64,000 nt of DNA, from assembly GCA_021464415.1 (NCBI GenBank), contig CM038470.1, positions 40,418,099 through 40,482,098 of the forward strand, read 5' to 3'. Numbering within the stretch: the first letter of the stretch is position 1; each line of letters begins with the position of its first letter. The notes beneath the pieces are model-generated. The model saw nothing but the letters and a program-made list of their open reading frames with translations. It searched no databases and was not told the DNA's origin. This DNA comes from Lonicera japonica (lineage: Eukaryota; Streptophyta; Magnoliopsida; Dipsacales; Caprifoliaceae). The position numbers were made by a program, and so were the translations under genes. Shown in pieces: positions 1-11,817 of this stretch.

Positions 1-411
1 ACGTGGTAATATTTCATTTTAGGTTACATTTGGATATTTTAACACCTTTAGTATGTCACATTAGCCATTATATATCTGCATGTATAACTGTGGTGGCTAT
101 CGAATGATTTGTTTGGACATTTAGGGTGTTATTTGGGGAATTAATTGCCAATTCTCGTTGACTATGTTTTTAGCCAACTTTGGATAATCGTAATTCCTTC
201 GTTGCTCACCCAAATAAGTTTTCGTCAGCGCCTATGATTCCATTTCGTTCCCCTCTACAAGTTTCGTGTTTAGCTCGAGATGAGATTCCAACGTCTCAGG
301 GGTCTTGGGGTCAATACAACTGGTAAACTTAGTGCTGAGCCAAGTAAGATTAATCTTACTTTAGTGAAAATTGAGCATATTCAAAACAGTGCACTTTTCA
401 CCTGGAGTAAG
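1..411 (+). mobile_element. Solo-LTR family, copy G, fragment 1 (continues left of window)
   Basis: No coding potential. The stretch at about 170-290 matches the same blocks in copy A at about 1460-1590: a 'CCAACTTTGGAT' block, then 'CTCTACAA', then 'TTTCGTGTTT'. That identifies it as the 5' part of a copy of the same element family. The copy resumes at 3815-3965 and again at 10179-11817, because A and B inserted into it. The 5' end lies outside the window. Family membership is seen by comparing copies inside the window; the solo-LTR reading is inference. Confidence 0.6.
343..360. repeat. 18-bp perfect palindrome of copy G
   Basis: AGTAAGATTAATCTTACT is its own reverse complement. A second, near-perfect palindrome of the same core begins at about 405 and is split by the insertion of copy A: GAGTAAG sits before the insertion, and ATTGATCTTACTC follows its target duplication. 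Together they are copy G's version of the palindrome doublet also seen in copies A, B, C and F. Confidence 0.7.
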
Positions 412-518
412 TGTAACGACCCGGTCGCACCTCAGTACGATATTGTCCGCTCTGGGTAGCGTCCTAGCCAGGCGTCAGCCCCAGGACATCTACCCTCACG
501 GCTTTGTTTCTGGGAGCT

Positions 519-601
519 CACGACCAGCTTCCCAGGGGGTCACCCATCCCTGGATTTCTCTGGTCCAAGCACGCTTAACTTCGGAGTTCTTATGGGATCC
601 G
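519..601 (-). other. 5S rRNA-derived promoter segment, left arm
   Basis: On the minus strand this matches the 3' two thirds of plant 5S rRNA, including the A-box region (AGTTAAGCGTGC) and the intermediate-element region (GATGGGTGACC). It has lost the 5S 5' end and diverges at the 3' end, so it is not an rRNA gene. In Cassandra elements this part supplies an internal RNA polymerase III promoter. Confidence 0.8.
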
Positions 602-794
602 AAGCCAGTGAGCTACCCAAAAGGCCTCGTACTTAATTAGCGACCATATCTTACTTATATGGGTCTCCAAGGATCCCCCAACTTCCGGTGTGGGATGCCC
701 CCTTTGAGCTACCATTCCTCCACACAAGGGAGTACTCATCGCTCGAGCTACCATTCCTCCACACAAGGGAGTACTCATCACTCAGGGCGTCACA

Positions 795-864
795 TCCTTC
801 CCCCCAAGGGAATCGACGTCCTCGTCGACACACCGTACTCTATGGGGTCTGCTCTGATACCATT
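795..864 (-). other. 70-bp TRIM core with tRNA-Met-type PBS and PPT
   Basis: On the minus strand, TGGTATCAGAGC (862 to 851) is the initiator-Met tRNA primer-binding site typical of plant copia and Cassandra elements. A purine tract CCTTGGGGGGAAGGA (809 to 795) abuts the TGTGACGCCC start of the left LTR at 794. The order PBS, short spacer, PPT, 3' LTR is correct for a minus-strand element. Upstream of the PBS, however, the LTR is inverted. Confidence 0.75.
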
Positions 865-1058
865 TGTGACGCCCTGAGTGATGAGTACTCCCTTGTGTGG
901 AGGAATGGTAGCTCGAGCGATGAGTACTCCCTTGTGTGGAGGAATGGTAGCTCAAAGGGGGCATCCCACACCGGAAGTTGGGGGATCCTTGGAGACCCAT
1001 ATAAGTAAGATATGGTCGCTAATTAAGTACGAGGCCTTTTGGGTAGCTCACTGGCTTC

Positions 1059-1140
1059 GGATCCCATAAGAACTCCGAAGTTAAGCGTGCTTGGACCAGA
1101 GAAATCCAGGGATGGGTGACCCCCTGGGAAGCTGGTCGTG
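1059..1140 (+). other. 5S rRNA-derived promoter segment, right arm
   Basis: Mirror copy of 519-601 on the plus strand, beginning GGATCCCATAAGAACTCC. The same A-box and intermediate-element-like motifs are present. It is LTR sequence, not a functional 5S gene. Confidence 0.8.
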
Positions 1141-1656
1141 AGCTCCCAGAAACAAAGCCGTGAGGGTAGATGTCCTGGGGCTGACGCCTGGCTAGGACGC
1201 TACCCAGAGCGGACAATATCGTACTGATTGTAACACCCAGTTTCCTTATCGCTTGCAAATTGCGGCCCATATCGCGTATAAGGCTGAATTTGGCTCCGGG
1301 TAACCAAATTGGGTTCTGTAAAGGTTGGAATGGTTTGAAAACCTCCACCAAGTCATATTAATATATTTATGTGTGTTATAATGACTATAAGTTGTTTCGG
1401 ATGGCTCGGACGAAAATCGGGTCGAAAATCACAAGTTTCGATCCTACGCGATAAGTTATTTTTACCCAACTTTGGATGACCATAACTTCCTCATCCAAAC
1501 TCCAAATGAGTCCCCGTTTTCGGCCACGTCTTCATTTCAATTCCCTCTACAACTTTCGTGTTTTGGCCGAGAGCCAATTCCAACTCCTTGAGGCCCAAAA
1601 GTGCATGCGAAGTCGAGCTATTGACCAAAAGCTGAAAGGGGCACCTCCAGGCCTAG

Positions 1657-1691
1657 GGAGTCGACTCCATGAACAGTAGGGAGTCGACTCC
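1657..1691. repeat. Palindrome doublet of copy A
   Basis: The perfect 12-bp palindrome GGAGTCGACTCC occurs at 1657-1668 and again at 1680-1691, 23 bp apart. It lies about 20-50 bp upstream of the TATA-like motif of the element. Copies B, C, F and G have doublets with different palindrome sequences in the matching place. Confidence 0.8.
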
Positions 1692-1708
1692 ATCGTGCTG
1701 GACAGGTT

Positions 1709-1775
1709 TTTTATAAATTTCTTCTTCTCCTTTCTTCCTCATTTCACCAAGCCATTGGAGAGCTCTTAGAGAGAG
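1709..1775 (+). promoter_or_regulatory. Putative LTR promoter of copy A
   Basis: TTTATAAATTTC at about 1709 is a TATA-like motif. About 45 bp downstream is a purine-rich palindromic tract, GAGAGCTCTTAGAGAGAGA. Copy E has the same arrangement (TATATATATA at about 15596, then GAGAGCTCTCTAGAGAGAG at about 15648). Conservation across copies supports a promoter and transcription-start region; activity is inferred. Confidence 0.45.
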
Positions 1776-2784
1776 ATTGAGGGGCTATCCTTGGGATATT
1801 GTGAGTATACTCTATGCTTATTATCCCCCACCAAATCATCAACATCATCATCACCTCCATCATCATATTCATCCTCTTCCTCCATTGGTTTATCATTTCT
1901 AGGGTTTTGCGGAGAGATTTGGGGTTTCTGCGATAGCGCCTCTTCGGCTCGATTCTTCCGCAATACTTCGAGGGATTGACCCTCTTAAGGTGGGAATAAT
2001 AGTATTTAAACTTCCTTTCAAGTGATTACAACATATTTATACCAAATCAAACTAAACCTAGGTTTTCTACTCAAAGTTGCATATGCATGGGGCTTGGGTT
2101 AATTTCTTTGGATAATTTTGATGGATTTGAATCATATATGACATTAGTAGCTATTTTATACAAAAAGCCCCAATTTCTATACTGTTTTTGGTAAGATTGG
2201 CACAAAACCCTTATGTACGGATACGATAGTGTACAGTATACACTACTATGCATATATATAATGCGATACATGGTTTTAAAAGCATATTTCGGACAAAGTT
2301 ACATATATTGGTGGTATTGTGGTTGTATTTTAAGCTATGAACTACATTTATGAGATTTTCTACTTACCTAGCCGGTCCGTAAGTATGCTGGTCAAATACA
2401 TAAATATGTTTTGAATGAATGAAGTCTTTAAATCATATTGGGAGGCTAATTGGGAACTCGTATACACTATTTGATTATATTAGACTTGGCTTGGGGCCAA
2501 TTTGATGAAAGTTATGAAAACTCCCAAATTAAGGATTTTTATGGTTTCCTTTCTTAACTGACGGACTTGGCAGATCTTGTTAAATCTCAACAATACCACT
2601 ACATGTTTTACACTATGGATATATACATATATACAAGTTTTACGAATACATATGGAATGCATGTATATTCATATGTATATATGTTCGATTCTATATTCTT
2701 GTGATTTCATTGATTTGATGAGATGATTTATGTGATTTCATATCGGATGGCCACACCGTTCGTACTAGATAGATGGTGATTACC

Positions 2785-2912
2785 GGTAGCGTATAGCCTT
2801 GGTGGCTACGTGAGTATTATTGTAGCGTGCGCCTTTATGGCGGCGTGAGGTAGCGTATGCCTGTGTGGCTGCGTGAGGTAGCGTATGCCTGTGTGGCTGC
2901 GTGAGGTAGCGT
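2785..2912 (+). repeat. 28-bp minisatellite inside copy A
   Basis: About four to five tandem units of GTAGCGTATGCCTGTGTGGC plus GCGTGAG. The two central units are identical and the outer ones diverged. Copy D carries a related array at the matching place in reverse orientation (14205-14400). Confidence 0.75.
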
Positions 2913-3814
2913 CTAGGTGGACCTGGTAGGTGGTCCCTGCCTTGGGCAGAAGAAACCGAGTTGCCGGCTATCTCTGTACAGTAGATTTATGAAAATCCTA
3001 GACGTGAGTTGATATATATGATTGATGTGATAGATCTAGTCGCGGTGTTGTGGCTTATGTAGTACGATGATGTGTATGTATACGTACATTGCTTTTCTTG
3101 TACTTTGGGTTGGGGGCATTATATGTACATTTCACGAAAGGTTTCCCTGCATTAGCTGCTTCACATGTGTATATGTATTTATATTTGTATATACAAAGAG
3201 AAATGTGACTTAGTTACTGAGAAGCAGCACATAAACTATTTTCATTATAATACATGGCATGGCATGCATGATTTCCAACTTATTTTCTTATACAGACCCT
3301 TATAGTTCCCACTGAGCCCGTTTGGCTCACTCCCATTTTCCAAACCAGTGTTGCAGGTGTTCGTGGGAATGGTACGAGTGCAAGTCTAGATAGCTCTGAT
3401 GGACTTTGGTCACCTAAGGTCGTTGGGAAACGACTTGTGTACTAATTCTTTAGTTAATAAACTGGATATGTATATTGTATTGTTATGTATTTATATTGAT
3501 GTCAAGTTATTATGAGATTGAGACCTCAATAGAGGCATTGCTGTGTACCCGAGGTGAATTTTTATATAATAAGGAATTGATAGATGTGGAGATATTATTT
3601 TAGCTAAACTTGTGTTGGTTTGACAGGAAATGGTTTTATTGAAAGTACAAACTCCACATGCCAAAATTTTCCAAAATGTATGGCTTTAATCGATATCTCA
3701 ACTATATAAATTCTACGTTTTACACCTGATCACCCGTCGTCGCGTACGACTCCGTGGCTAACCGGGTCCTGGAGGTGAAATCCTCTGAACGGGATTTCGG
3801 AGCGTCACAGTAAG

Positions 3815-3965
3815 ATTGATCTTACTCATCTGAATTATTGATTAAACTAAACTAGTGTACTTTTTAATTGGACTAAAATCGATCTTACTCATCAGTACAG
3901 ACTCATTTTGACTCGATTTTTAACCCCAAAACACCCAAATATAAACTACTTTGTCTCATTCTTCA
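3815..3965 (+). mobile_element. Solo-LTR family, copy G, fragment 2
   Basis: The short remnant of G between insertions A and B. It begins inside G's second palindrome and contains a third half-palindrome (ATCGATCTTACTC, about 3877-3889) and a TATA-like ATATAAACT (about 3939). It ends in the CTTCA duplication of B. Confidence 0.6.
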
Positions 3966-6594
3966 TGTGATGCCTCGAATCTCGTTTTGAGATTTTCACC
4001 TCCAAGACCCGGTTAATCACGGATGTTGTGCGCGACGGCGGATTTAAAATATTAAAATCACAATTTTTAAAAACTTTTTCTTGAAATAAAACATGAACCA
4101 AATGAAAACCCTTTTTATAAAATTTTGGCATGTGGAGTTCATTTCATTAACAAACCAACTTGTGATATCAAAATCATTTCGTACAAGTAAAACCACATCT
4201 AATCACATGTAAAGTCCACTCCACGTATGAAAATCAATTGTACAAGTTTACAATAAAACCATAGTTTATTTACAATATAACCAAGACCAAAAGAATATAC
4301 AACTTAGTCCTTATTTAAAGGACTACAAAAGTCTAAGGCCATCAAAGGCTTTTCTATTAACGTACGCCTCACGCCACCCCGAGATGCTAAGCCTGCAAAA
4401 CTGTTAGAAAGTGGGATCAGCCAAATTTGGGCTAAGTGGGAACTATATAGGTTTGTATATGAAAATACATATTGCAGACACATGCACGTGCTTCTTTATA
4501 TAAAAAACTTTCTTTAATGCAATAGTTAAAACCATGCAATGCAATGTAATTCATATGCGAGTGCATGCGAACCCCACTAGGACTCTATCCTAGTCGCTGG
4601 AAGCTAACTACCCTATTAACCGACTTTAGCTCTAACATTCCATAACCATTGCCCTCACGTTCTCCCATATCGCATATGGGTAGTCGGTCCAAGGTCATTC
4701 CATTGTAATACTAGCTTCCTATGGTTCATCATGCTAAGAGGATCTCATCTAAGGTGTGTGTGCCAACACCGTTTCCACCTACCTCGCCACACTATCGAGA
4801 GATATGCTATAGGCCAACTATTCTTTTCTTTCTTTTTATTGTTAATACATTATGGATTCCATACTTGGCCGAGTAATAGTCACCATTGCTAACTTATCCA
4901 TTCTAAGCGTCCCGTCTCACTATCCTCTCGTCAAGCTATTACATTATCTATAATTGCCACTTGATTATTAATACATTGTATTCATTATGATCCGGGCAAT
5001 TACCTAACCACCAATTTGTATCCTTATACTCGTATGCCACATTCTAAGGTTCAATGCTATTACTGTTTCCAATTCACGAGTTAATACATTATGAATACCC
5101 AATGCCTTCCTATGTATATTAGGTGTGTGTACTAGTGTCTCCATTATTCTTACTAAAGGTATACTCGTCCGAGGCAACAGGTATAAACATCAATAATACC
5201 ATACAATACATGATATGATACAATAATAAAGATAACATGAATAATACACATCCATAACACATTGATCCGTATCGTATCTCTTGTATAATGCCTCGCTTTC
5301 ACCTCGCAGTGTGACTAGGCCCAGAACAGGAATCCAACGAGTCCTGAAGGATCCAAGGCTTTTATCCATGTCTTTTCTAGGTGGGGTGGTAGTCCAGGGA
5401 CTTGGTTATCCAAGAAATTCATTAGGAGATAACCCATGCGATAGTCACTTTCCAGGGGACAACACTCCGAATAGTTAACGAGGAGAACACCCATACAGGC
5501 TTCCACGACACCCGAGAGGAACTACACCAGGAGACACCCTAGTAGGGTGATGGCCGTTAGTAGCCCGACTACTTCCCGGGGGCTCACCATTTGGGTAAGT
5601 AGCGGCACACGGGATCTGCTCCACTAGTCGGGGAAACACTATAGCCCAGAACACATAGTTCAACGGGAAGACAAGATACACAGAGTGGGCTCTCTTTTGT
5701 GGGCAACCACAACCACCGGCGAAGTCACCGGCTTCATTTTTCTAGTGCACGATTTAGTGAATTTCACCCAGGGGCCGCAAATAAGGTGGTCTGTCTTCGA
5801 GTCACTGGGAGCTACTGATGCTCGGTCAATCATATTTAGCCCATCTGTGTGATCACGGTAGCAAACATCACAGTATTCATTTGCCACAATGAATATCATC
5901 ATCATCAACAATCATACATCACACATATGGCTAATCAACACACACGTATATATGTATATACAATCATACTATCACCCACTATCCATTTATCAATATCGTA
6001 AGCGTCATCATCACGCTTTACATTAATGGTCTTATCGTTATGTAATCATTTGGCACTAAGGCCAACCAATTCATCATTGATAAGTTATGTCTCATATGAG
6101 CCAGGTATATAAAACTAGGGCCATTAGTGTTTTATGATAGTTCTTTAATCATATTATTACGCCATGGTTCCTATGTTTCTCGCCAAACCGATAGGTTCTA
6201 GGCATGCTTAACCTCATATTATTAAGCCCACACTAACCTATAACCCACTAACCCGAGCTGGTAACATTTCTAGATTGCACAGAGCTTGTACTCTGGTCAC
6301 TAGTGCTTAACATGTTCCATACTAGACACTAAACTCAAGGATTATTGTGTAATGTGCCGCTCGAGTGAGTTCTTAGTGTGAATACCCCCATCTAATGCTA
6401 TACAACCTTATACAATGGTGTATCTATGTATTTCTAGCATTAGGAATCCACAATCAATCATCCTACAAACACCAAACCTAAAACCCCTAATTTCAAGGTT
6501 TAATATGTGCGTATATGATGGGCCCATGGTGAGTCATGTGGCTTACAAGTGAAAACATGTATATAATGCTCTAATCATGTAATAGAAGTAGTAT

Positions 6595-9030
6595 TGTAAC
6601 ACCCCCGCCTTAATCTACAGGACAACACCCGTAATTAAGACCTTAGAGTGCTACTAACCCATCTTAGATTGACTAAAATGGGTATATATGTCGATGCATA
6701 AAGAAATACAACAAGTAATAACATGAGTGTCAAACAACAAATTCATAATCATATTGATGAGGTTTGTACTGCACATAAACATACAAGCATATACATATTC
6801 ATGTTACATAATCAACTAAGTAACCCAAATGAATATACTACATTTCGGGCTAGCCGTGGCTTCCCGAGAGAACATATATATGAAAAAAATGAGTCCGTAT
6901 TAGAGCTACTAACAAGTCCCCGATCCCGTTGCGTCCATGCCCTCTTTGGACTCCTGAATACCTGTATAGTTTTAGAAAAACGGGGTGAGCATATCGCCCA
7001 GCAGGGGGAGTAAAAGGGAACGACTTTGAAAACATTTATTGATTCATCACTTTAAACAAAGTAAACCTTTTCATAATACAATTCAAATATGATTTGTAAC
7101 TTATCATAATTTCACAAAACCATGCATGCTCATGCTTATGCAGGTTACCTCTGTTGTGTCAACTGTTACGTCGAATCACCAGAATATGAGTGAGCCGAGA
7201 TAGCAAATGATATGAGTCTGCCTGTCCAAGACCATAGCCGGTCCTTATCAGGAATTATAACTGTAACAATAACCGTGGGCCTGATCGCCCCTCCAGAAAA
7301 TCAATCCATGAACATTCATAACATGGGCAATAATCACAATTTTTTCCCTTCACCGACGGAAGGCCCAAACATAGATACTGATAACTGTGGGCAATATCCC
7401 ACCTATAATATAGCCAAGAATATATCCACATACAGATGAAGAACTCCCGAAGAGAGATAATCATATGTTCAAGAAGGTCTCAAAAGCACAAAAAGCCATC
7501 CATAACATCGATACGAGATATAGTTCTCCCAAGAGATAATTTTTACACCATATGTCATAAGGAGGCTCCGAACTTGCCAAGATATCTTGGAGATGCCGAG
7601 TTGACACAATAATGATGCAAACGTGCACACCATGCTCTGAATGCAAGCTAGAAACAACATATGCCATATAAACCTCATCGAACCTCATACTTGTCCCTTG
7701 GTGCATACCAAAACCATTTACTAGTTCAATTATATCAACTAAACACATATACACCCGAGGGACATCCCATAGAGATCAAATACTACGTGAGAATCGAGTT
7801 TATTTTGAATATATCACTTCGTATCATTGAATCATAGCTTAATCATGCATGATTTATGAATATCAACTAATCATGGTTTTCATAGTAAGTATACATGTAC
7901 ATATCATCTGAGTATAATCAATAACAAAGTAGTATGTGCTTCATATCAAACATATATGTATATAATCATTCATATTTCGATAAATAAAATCATAATGTCG
8001 AGTTTTGAAAAGATATAACCCCTACCTCAAGTTTGTAGACCAAAAGAAAGAAGAAAGATGTAAACCGAAGCCCCGTTCGGTGAAATACTCAAACTCTCGT
8101 GTTAACATGTTCCTAGCATAGCAAAATCCCCGAATCAATGATGTATAAACCCAACCCAAGTAGCCAAAGCTCACGCTTAAGCTTTTATAGAAGAAAATCA
8201 AGGTAGAAGATGATGAATAGTACCTTAAAGGTGGTTTTGGTTGATATCAAGCTTGAATCCTCGATTTGGACTGATAGACGCATAGAAATCTTCCTCTTTT
8301 TCTCTCTAGAACCCTTTAGAACTCTCTAGAGGAGTGTGGAAATGTTTGGCACGAAGTTTGGATGAAAAATGACCAAAAATGGCTTAAAAACGTGCCTAAG
8401 TCGGTGGGAATAGTTAACTGGCGGACTGGTATGCCAAATACCTAATACTGGTCGGCGGAGCACAAATTTTCCAAACATTTGGTGCCGGACCGGTATGCCA
8501 AAAATGCCATACCGGTCTGCGTTATAAATTTTGGGCTCTGGACCACTGTTTTTGTTTTGGTCATAACTTTTTGTTCGGAACTCCGATTGAGGCGTTCTTT
8601 ATGTCCACGGAAAGGTATTTCAAAGATCTACAACTTTCTAAGAGGAAGTTTTCCCAAATAATGGATATATTTTTTCCAGAAATTCACCGAAGACAGCGCT
8701 CTGCCAAAGCGCTACCGAATGACCAGAATTTTGCAATGGGCCTACTTTGCGCCCTGTTTTGACCCACGAGGAGTGTGAATTAGGCTTCGGCCAAAACACG
8801 AACATTGTAGAATGGTACAAATACTAGATACCTTGACAAACAGAATCTCATTTGGGTAAATAACGAAGAAATTACGATAGCTCAAAGATAGCTAGAATTA
8901 ACGAATTACGAAGAACCAAAACTTCCTAGTTACAAGCCGAAATCGATTCGGACCACCCGAATCAGCAAACGATCACTCACATGAGTATAAATAAGATAAT
9001 ATAATTCAATTTAAAATACGGGATATTACA
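6595..9030 (-). mobile_element. Solo-LTR family, copy C, nested in copy B
   Basis: TGTAACACCC at 6595 to GGATATTACA at 9030, with exact AGTAT duplications at 6590-6594 and 9031-9035; 2436 bp. The block at about 8540-8670 (GGTCATAACTTTTTG, then TATGTCCACGGAAAGG, then AAGAGGAAGT) is shared with copy F near 33590-33690 and, more diverged, with copy B near 9610-9710. A degenerate GAGTGAGCC box lies at about 7188. There is no coding content. Confidence 0.72.
8423..8517. repeat. Palindrome (hairpin) doublet of copy C
   Basis: The second unit, GACCGGTATGCC...GCCATACCGGTC (8488-8517), forms a hairpin with 12-bp arms, one mismatch and a 6-base loop. The first unit (about 8423-8456) is a decayed version of the same sequence. 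The pair lies upstream of C's promoter-like region, reading in minus orientation. Confidence 0.7.
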
Positions 9031-9500
9031 AGTATTCTATTAATATCCATCATTAATCAAAGACTAATTTCACCCAAATCCCATGAAAAGCAATAACATG
9101 AGGTTTAAATGAGCAATCCCCAATTTGAGTTCAAATAATCTAATGCACAATCAAACATTTGTAAAATAGGATTTATAATAGTGTTCCCACCTTAGAGAAG
9201 GCATATTTTGAGGTTGAAGGTGCGTAGAAGCCCAATCGTAAAACCTTAGCTCGCTTCCAAGCTTCAATAGTGGAGGAAGAAGGAAGAAAATGATGAATAA
9301 TGATTTAGAAGTGGGTTTTGTGTGATTTGAGATCTTGGATGTGTAGTGAGAGATGTGTAGGAATCTCCTCCTATCTCTCTCTAAACCTATCTAGAACCCT
9401 CCATGGGTGTATGAACGAGTTTATGCTCGAAGTTGGGTGGTTTGGGTTAAAATGGTATGAGAAAAAGGGTCAAAACTAGTCAAAATATGCCTGCACTGAT

Positions 9501-9582
9501 GAGTAAGATTGACCATACTCAGGGTAAAAAGTGCACTGGTCTGATTTCTCAAAAAAATCGGATAAGTAAGATCGATCTTACT
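9501..9582. repeat. Palindrome doublet of copy B
   Basis: GAGTAAGATTGACCATACTC (9501-9520) is an imperfect palindrome and AGTAAGATCGATCTTACT (9565-9582) a perfect 18-bp one. Each is followed by an AAAAAGTG(C/T)(A/G)CT block, so the doublet is part of a roughly 63-bp tandem duplication. Copy G has the same palindrome core. Confidence 0.75.
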
Positions 9583-10178
9583 ACGGGCAAAAAGTGTGCT
9601 ATTGGTATTTTAGTCATAACTCCCTGCTCGAAACTCGAATTTGGATGATCTTCATATCGACGAAAATCTAATTGAAAGATTTACAACTTTCCTCAAGGAA
9701 GTTTCCTCAGATTATGAATGGATTAATCTCACAAATCGATAGAAGACAGCCCTCTACCATAATATTACCGAACAACCAGATTTTACTAACTGTCCTACTT
9801 CGCACAACATTTTGATCAACAAGGAGTATGAATTGGCTTTTGGGAAAAATACAAAAGTTGTAGAATGGTATGAAACCTAGAAGTAGGAACAAACAGAAGT
9901 CAAATCAGATAAAATACGAAGAAGTTACAATACTCTAAAGTTGGCTAAATTCAAAGAATCGCACAATACCAAAACGCACCATCACTAAGCCGGATTCAAT
10001 TATAACCACTCGAATCATGAAATGATCACTCACACGAGTGTAAGGAGACTAACATAACTACTACAATGTGTTATAATGCTACGAGGTTCCATGAATTGAG
10101 ATTTCACCACCCGAGGTGAAATGAGCAGATAAATGAAAATCAAAGCAATGAGACGGGAATACGGGGTGTTACACTTCA

Positions 10179-11817
10179 TGCCATGATACTCAAAGCTTAG
10201 AGAGAGAGAAAGAGGGAGAGAGGAACAAATTTTTGGGTTTCTTAGGATATTTCATCCTATATTCAAGATTGATGCTATGAATCATCATCTCCACCACTTT
10301 CATCTTCATCTTCATTATCTCTTCTACCATTAAAGCTTGAAGAAGACCTAGGTCTTATGTTATTTTGGGATTTGTTAACAAATTTTAACCCAACATTCCA
10401 ATCTTGTTGTAGCCTCAATTGAGGTAGGAACATAGTACTAAACTCATTTTTACAAATTATTTATTTTTGCATACAGTATTATTAAGACATTCAATTTTAA
10501 AGTGGAAGATTAACTTAGGTGGGTTTGTTGCAAAGGTTGGCGTTGATGATTACCGTTAATTGATAATTAAATAAAAATGAAAAAAAAAACCTTAAATCCA
10601 TGATTTCTACAAAACCCATATGTGCATGAACATAAATTGCTAGATTTGGTACAAAACCCACTTGGGCGGATATGTTATGGATATATTTGTGATAAATTGT
10701 TATAACATTGTTACAAATTACCCAAGTGGTGAAACAGTTTCAACATTGTTACAATATTGATGATAATAGTTTATGTGGATTTTGATACACACATATATGT
10801 TGGCTAATTTGTTCAGAATTGTTATAAATTGGCATAAATTGTAGACCGATTGGTATATTTCCATATGAGTTGCCTTGGGATTGTTATATTATTGCACCAT
10901 GCCAGGTCTAAGTTTAATCTCATATAATGGGGTTGGTAACATGGGACACAAGTCTCTTAGGTGAACGGCCCGAAATTGTGAACAACAAATACACTGAGGC
11001 CCTATTACCGTGTGATTGAGAGTCCAAAAAATGTAGATCTGAGGATACACTTGGGTAGTTGCAGGATGATGATACAAACCAGGTGATACAATTTGACAAT
11101 GCCACAATTTATTTACATTATTTAGCCAACACGATCAAGTTTTGACATACTAGTTGAAGGTTGGGGGTTTACACATAGAGCATTCATAAAATGGTTTCCT
11201 TGTACATCGAGAGCCATATTTTAATATAATTGCACTCATATATCGTTTACTACTTGTATTTTTTGCATAAACCAATCGTATAGTTCCTATTGAGCCCGAT
11301 TGGCTCATTCCTATTACTTTTCCTATATAGGTACTTCCATAAGTGCGAAGATGCGGGGATAAGGAAAGGAAAGGCCGATGAATCTTAGTCGCCTCTATCT
11401 ACTGTAGATTCATTTAGGAGCCCTTCACCATGGAAAGGCCAGTGGATGAAATTTTGGATTTTGGAATTATGTTTTTTTTTTAATTTCAATTAATTGTGTT
11501 GTATTGTAATATTAATTGTAATATTAAACTTAAGTTGAATTTGGGACCTCGTTAGAGTTGTAGTTGTTGTACTAGCTCCTTTGTGATTATTTTGGCACTA
11601 AAACACTTTTATATATATATATGTTGTATTTCAAAATAATGACTACTCAAGCAATGTTCACTTATGCCTAGTCTTACATGTGTAGTACTTGATTAATGTA
11701 TTTATTTTAAAAAAAATAAATTAAATGTTGTTGCGAATCCAACTATCGGCTCATGGCATCCGTAATTAACCAACTCCGGAGCTGATTATCCTCTGAACAG
11801 GTTTTGGGGTCGTCATA
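10179..11817 (+). mobile_element. Solo-LTR family, copy G, fragment 3 with 3' end
   Basis: Resumes after B with the promoter-proximal tract AAAGCTTAGAGAGAGAG (10195). It contains TTGAGCCCGATTGGCTCA (about 11290-11307) and GGGACCTCGTTAGAG (about 11550), then ends with the family 3' block CTCTGAACAGG...GGGGTCGTCATA. The terminal CA has become TA. The frames inside are short and not protein-like. Confidence 0.6.

Larger units (their letters stand above)
418..1228. mobile_element. Cassandra-like TRIM with head-to-head (inverted) LTRs
   Basis: Two 362-bp arms (433-794 and 865-1226) are reverse complements with no length difference and look almost identical by eye. They surround a 70-bp core. Each arm carries a 5S-rRNA-derived segment, the hallmark of Cassandra TRIM LTRs. 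The arms start TGTGACGCCC at the core. The left arm, on the minus strand, continues to a plausible LTR end ...TTACA at 412; the right arm lacks about 20 bp of that end. TGTAAC occurs on both sides (412-417 and 1229-1234) and may be the target duplication or shared LTR-end sequence. A normal TRIM has direct LTRs, so the 5' LTR here appears inverted. Confidence 0.75.
412..3809 (+). mobile_element. Solo-LTR family, copy A, with nested Cassandra-like palindrome
   Basis: The block starts TGTAAC and ends GCGTCACA. It is flanked by an exact 5-bp duplication, GTAAG at 407-411 and 3810-3814. Joining the flanks recreates sequence resembling the reverse complement of copy B near 9500, which supports one insertion event. 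After the nested palindrome the element proper runs 1229-3809. It has a palindrome doublet (1657-1691), a TATA-like promoter (about 1709), a minisatellite (2785-2912), an ACTGAGCC...GGCTCA box (3308-3332) and the conserved 3' end. The gag-pol region is absent. TG...CA ends plus a 5-bp duplication fit a long solo LTR, perhaps of a Ty3/gypsy element; the parent element is not identified. Confidence 0.7.
3966..10173 (-). mobile_element. Solo-LTR family, copy B, interrupted by copy C
   Basis: Runs from TGTGATGCC (3966) to GGGGTGTTACA (10173), flanked by exact CTTCA duplications at 3961-3965 and 10174-10178. The minus orientation is shown by the 3'-end block (dinucleotide-shifted TCTCG...GACCCGG near 3980-4015) and the box GATCAGCC...GGGCTAAGTGG at 4417-4440. 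Removing C and its duplication leaves about 3.77 kb. That is longer than A, C or F, partly because of extra low-complexity and minisatellite sequence at 4.5-5.9 kb. No coding frame is recognisable; the short frames are not protein-like. Confidence 0.7.

Noticed and set aside
851..862. tRNA gene fragment (TGGTATCAGAGC)
   Set aside because: It is a 12-base primer-binding site; no tRNA fold surrounds it. The same holds for 19648-19659 and 41996-42007.
590..1069. Two identical 63-codon frames on opposite strands (590-781 minus, 878-1069 plus)
   Set aside because: They mirror each other because of the Cassandra-like palindrome; the sequence is LTR and 5S-derived, not protein coding.
1059..1140. 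A 5S rRNA gene
   Set aside because: Only the 3' two thirds resembles 5S, the 5' end is missing, and the context is a TRIM LTR in both arms.
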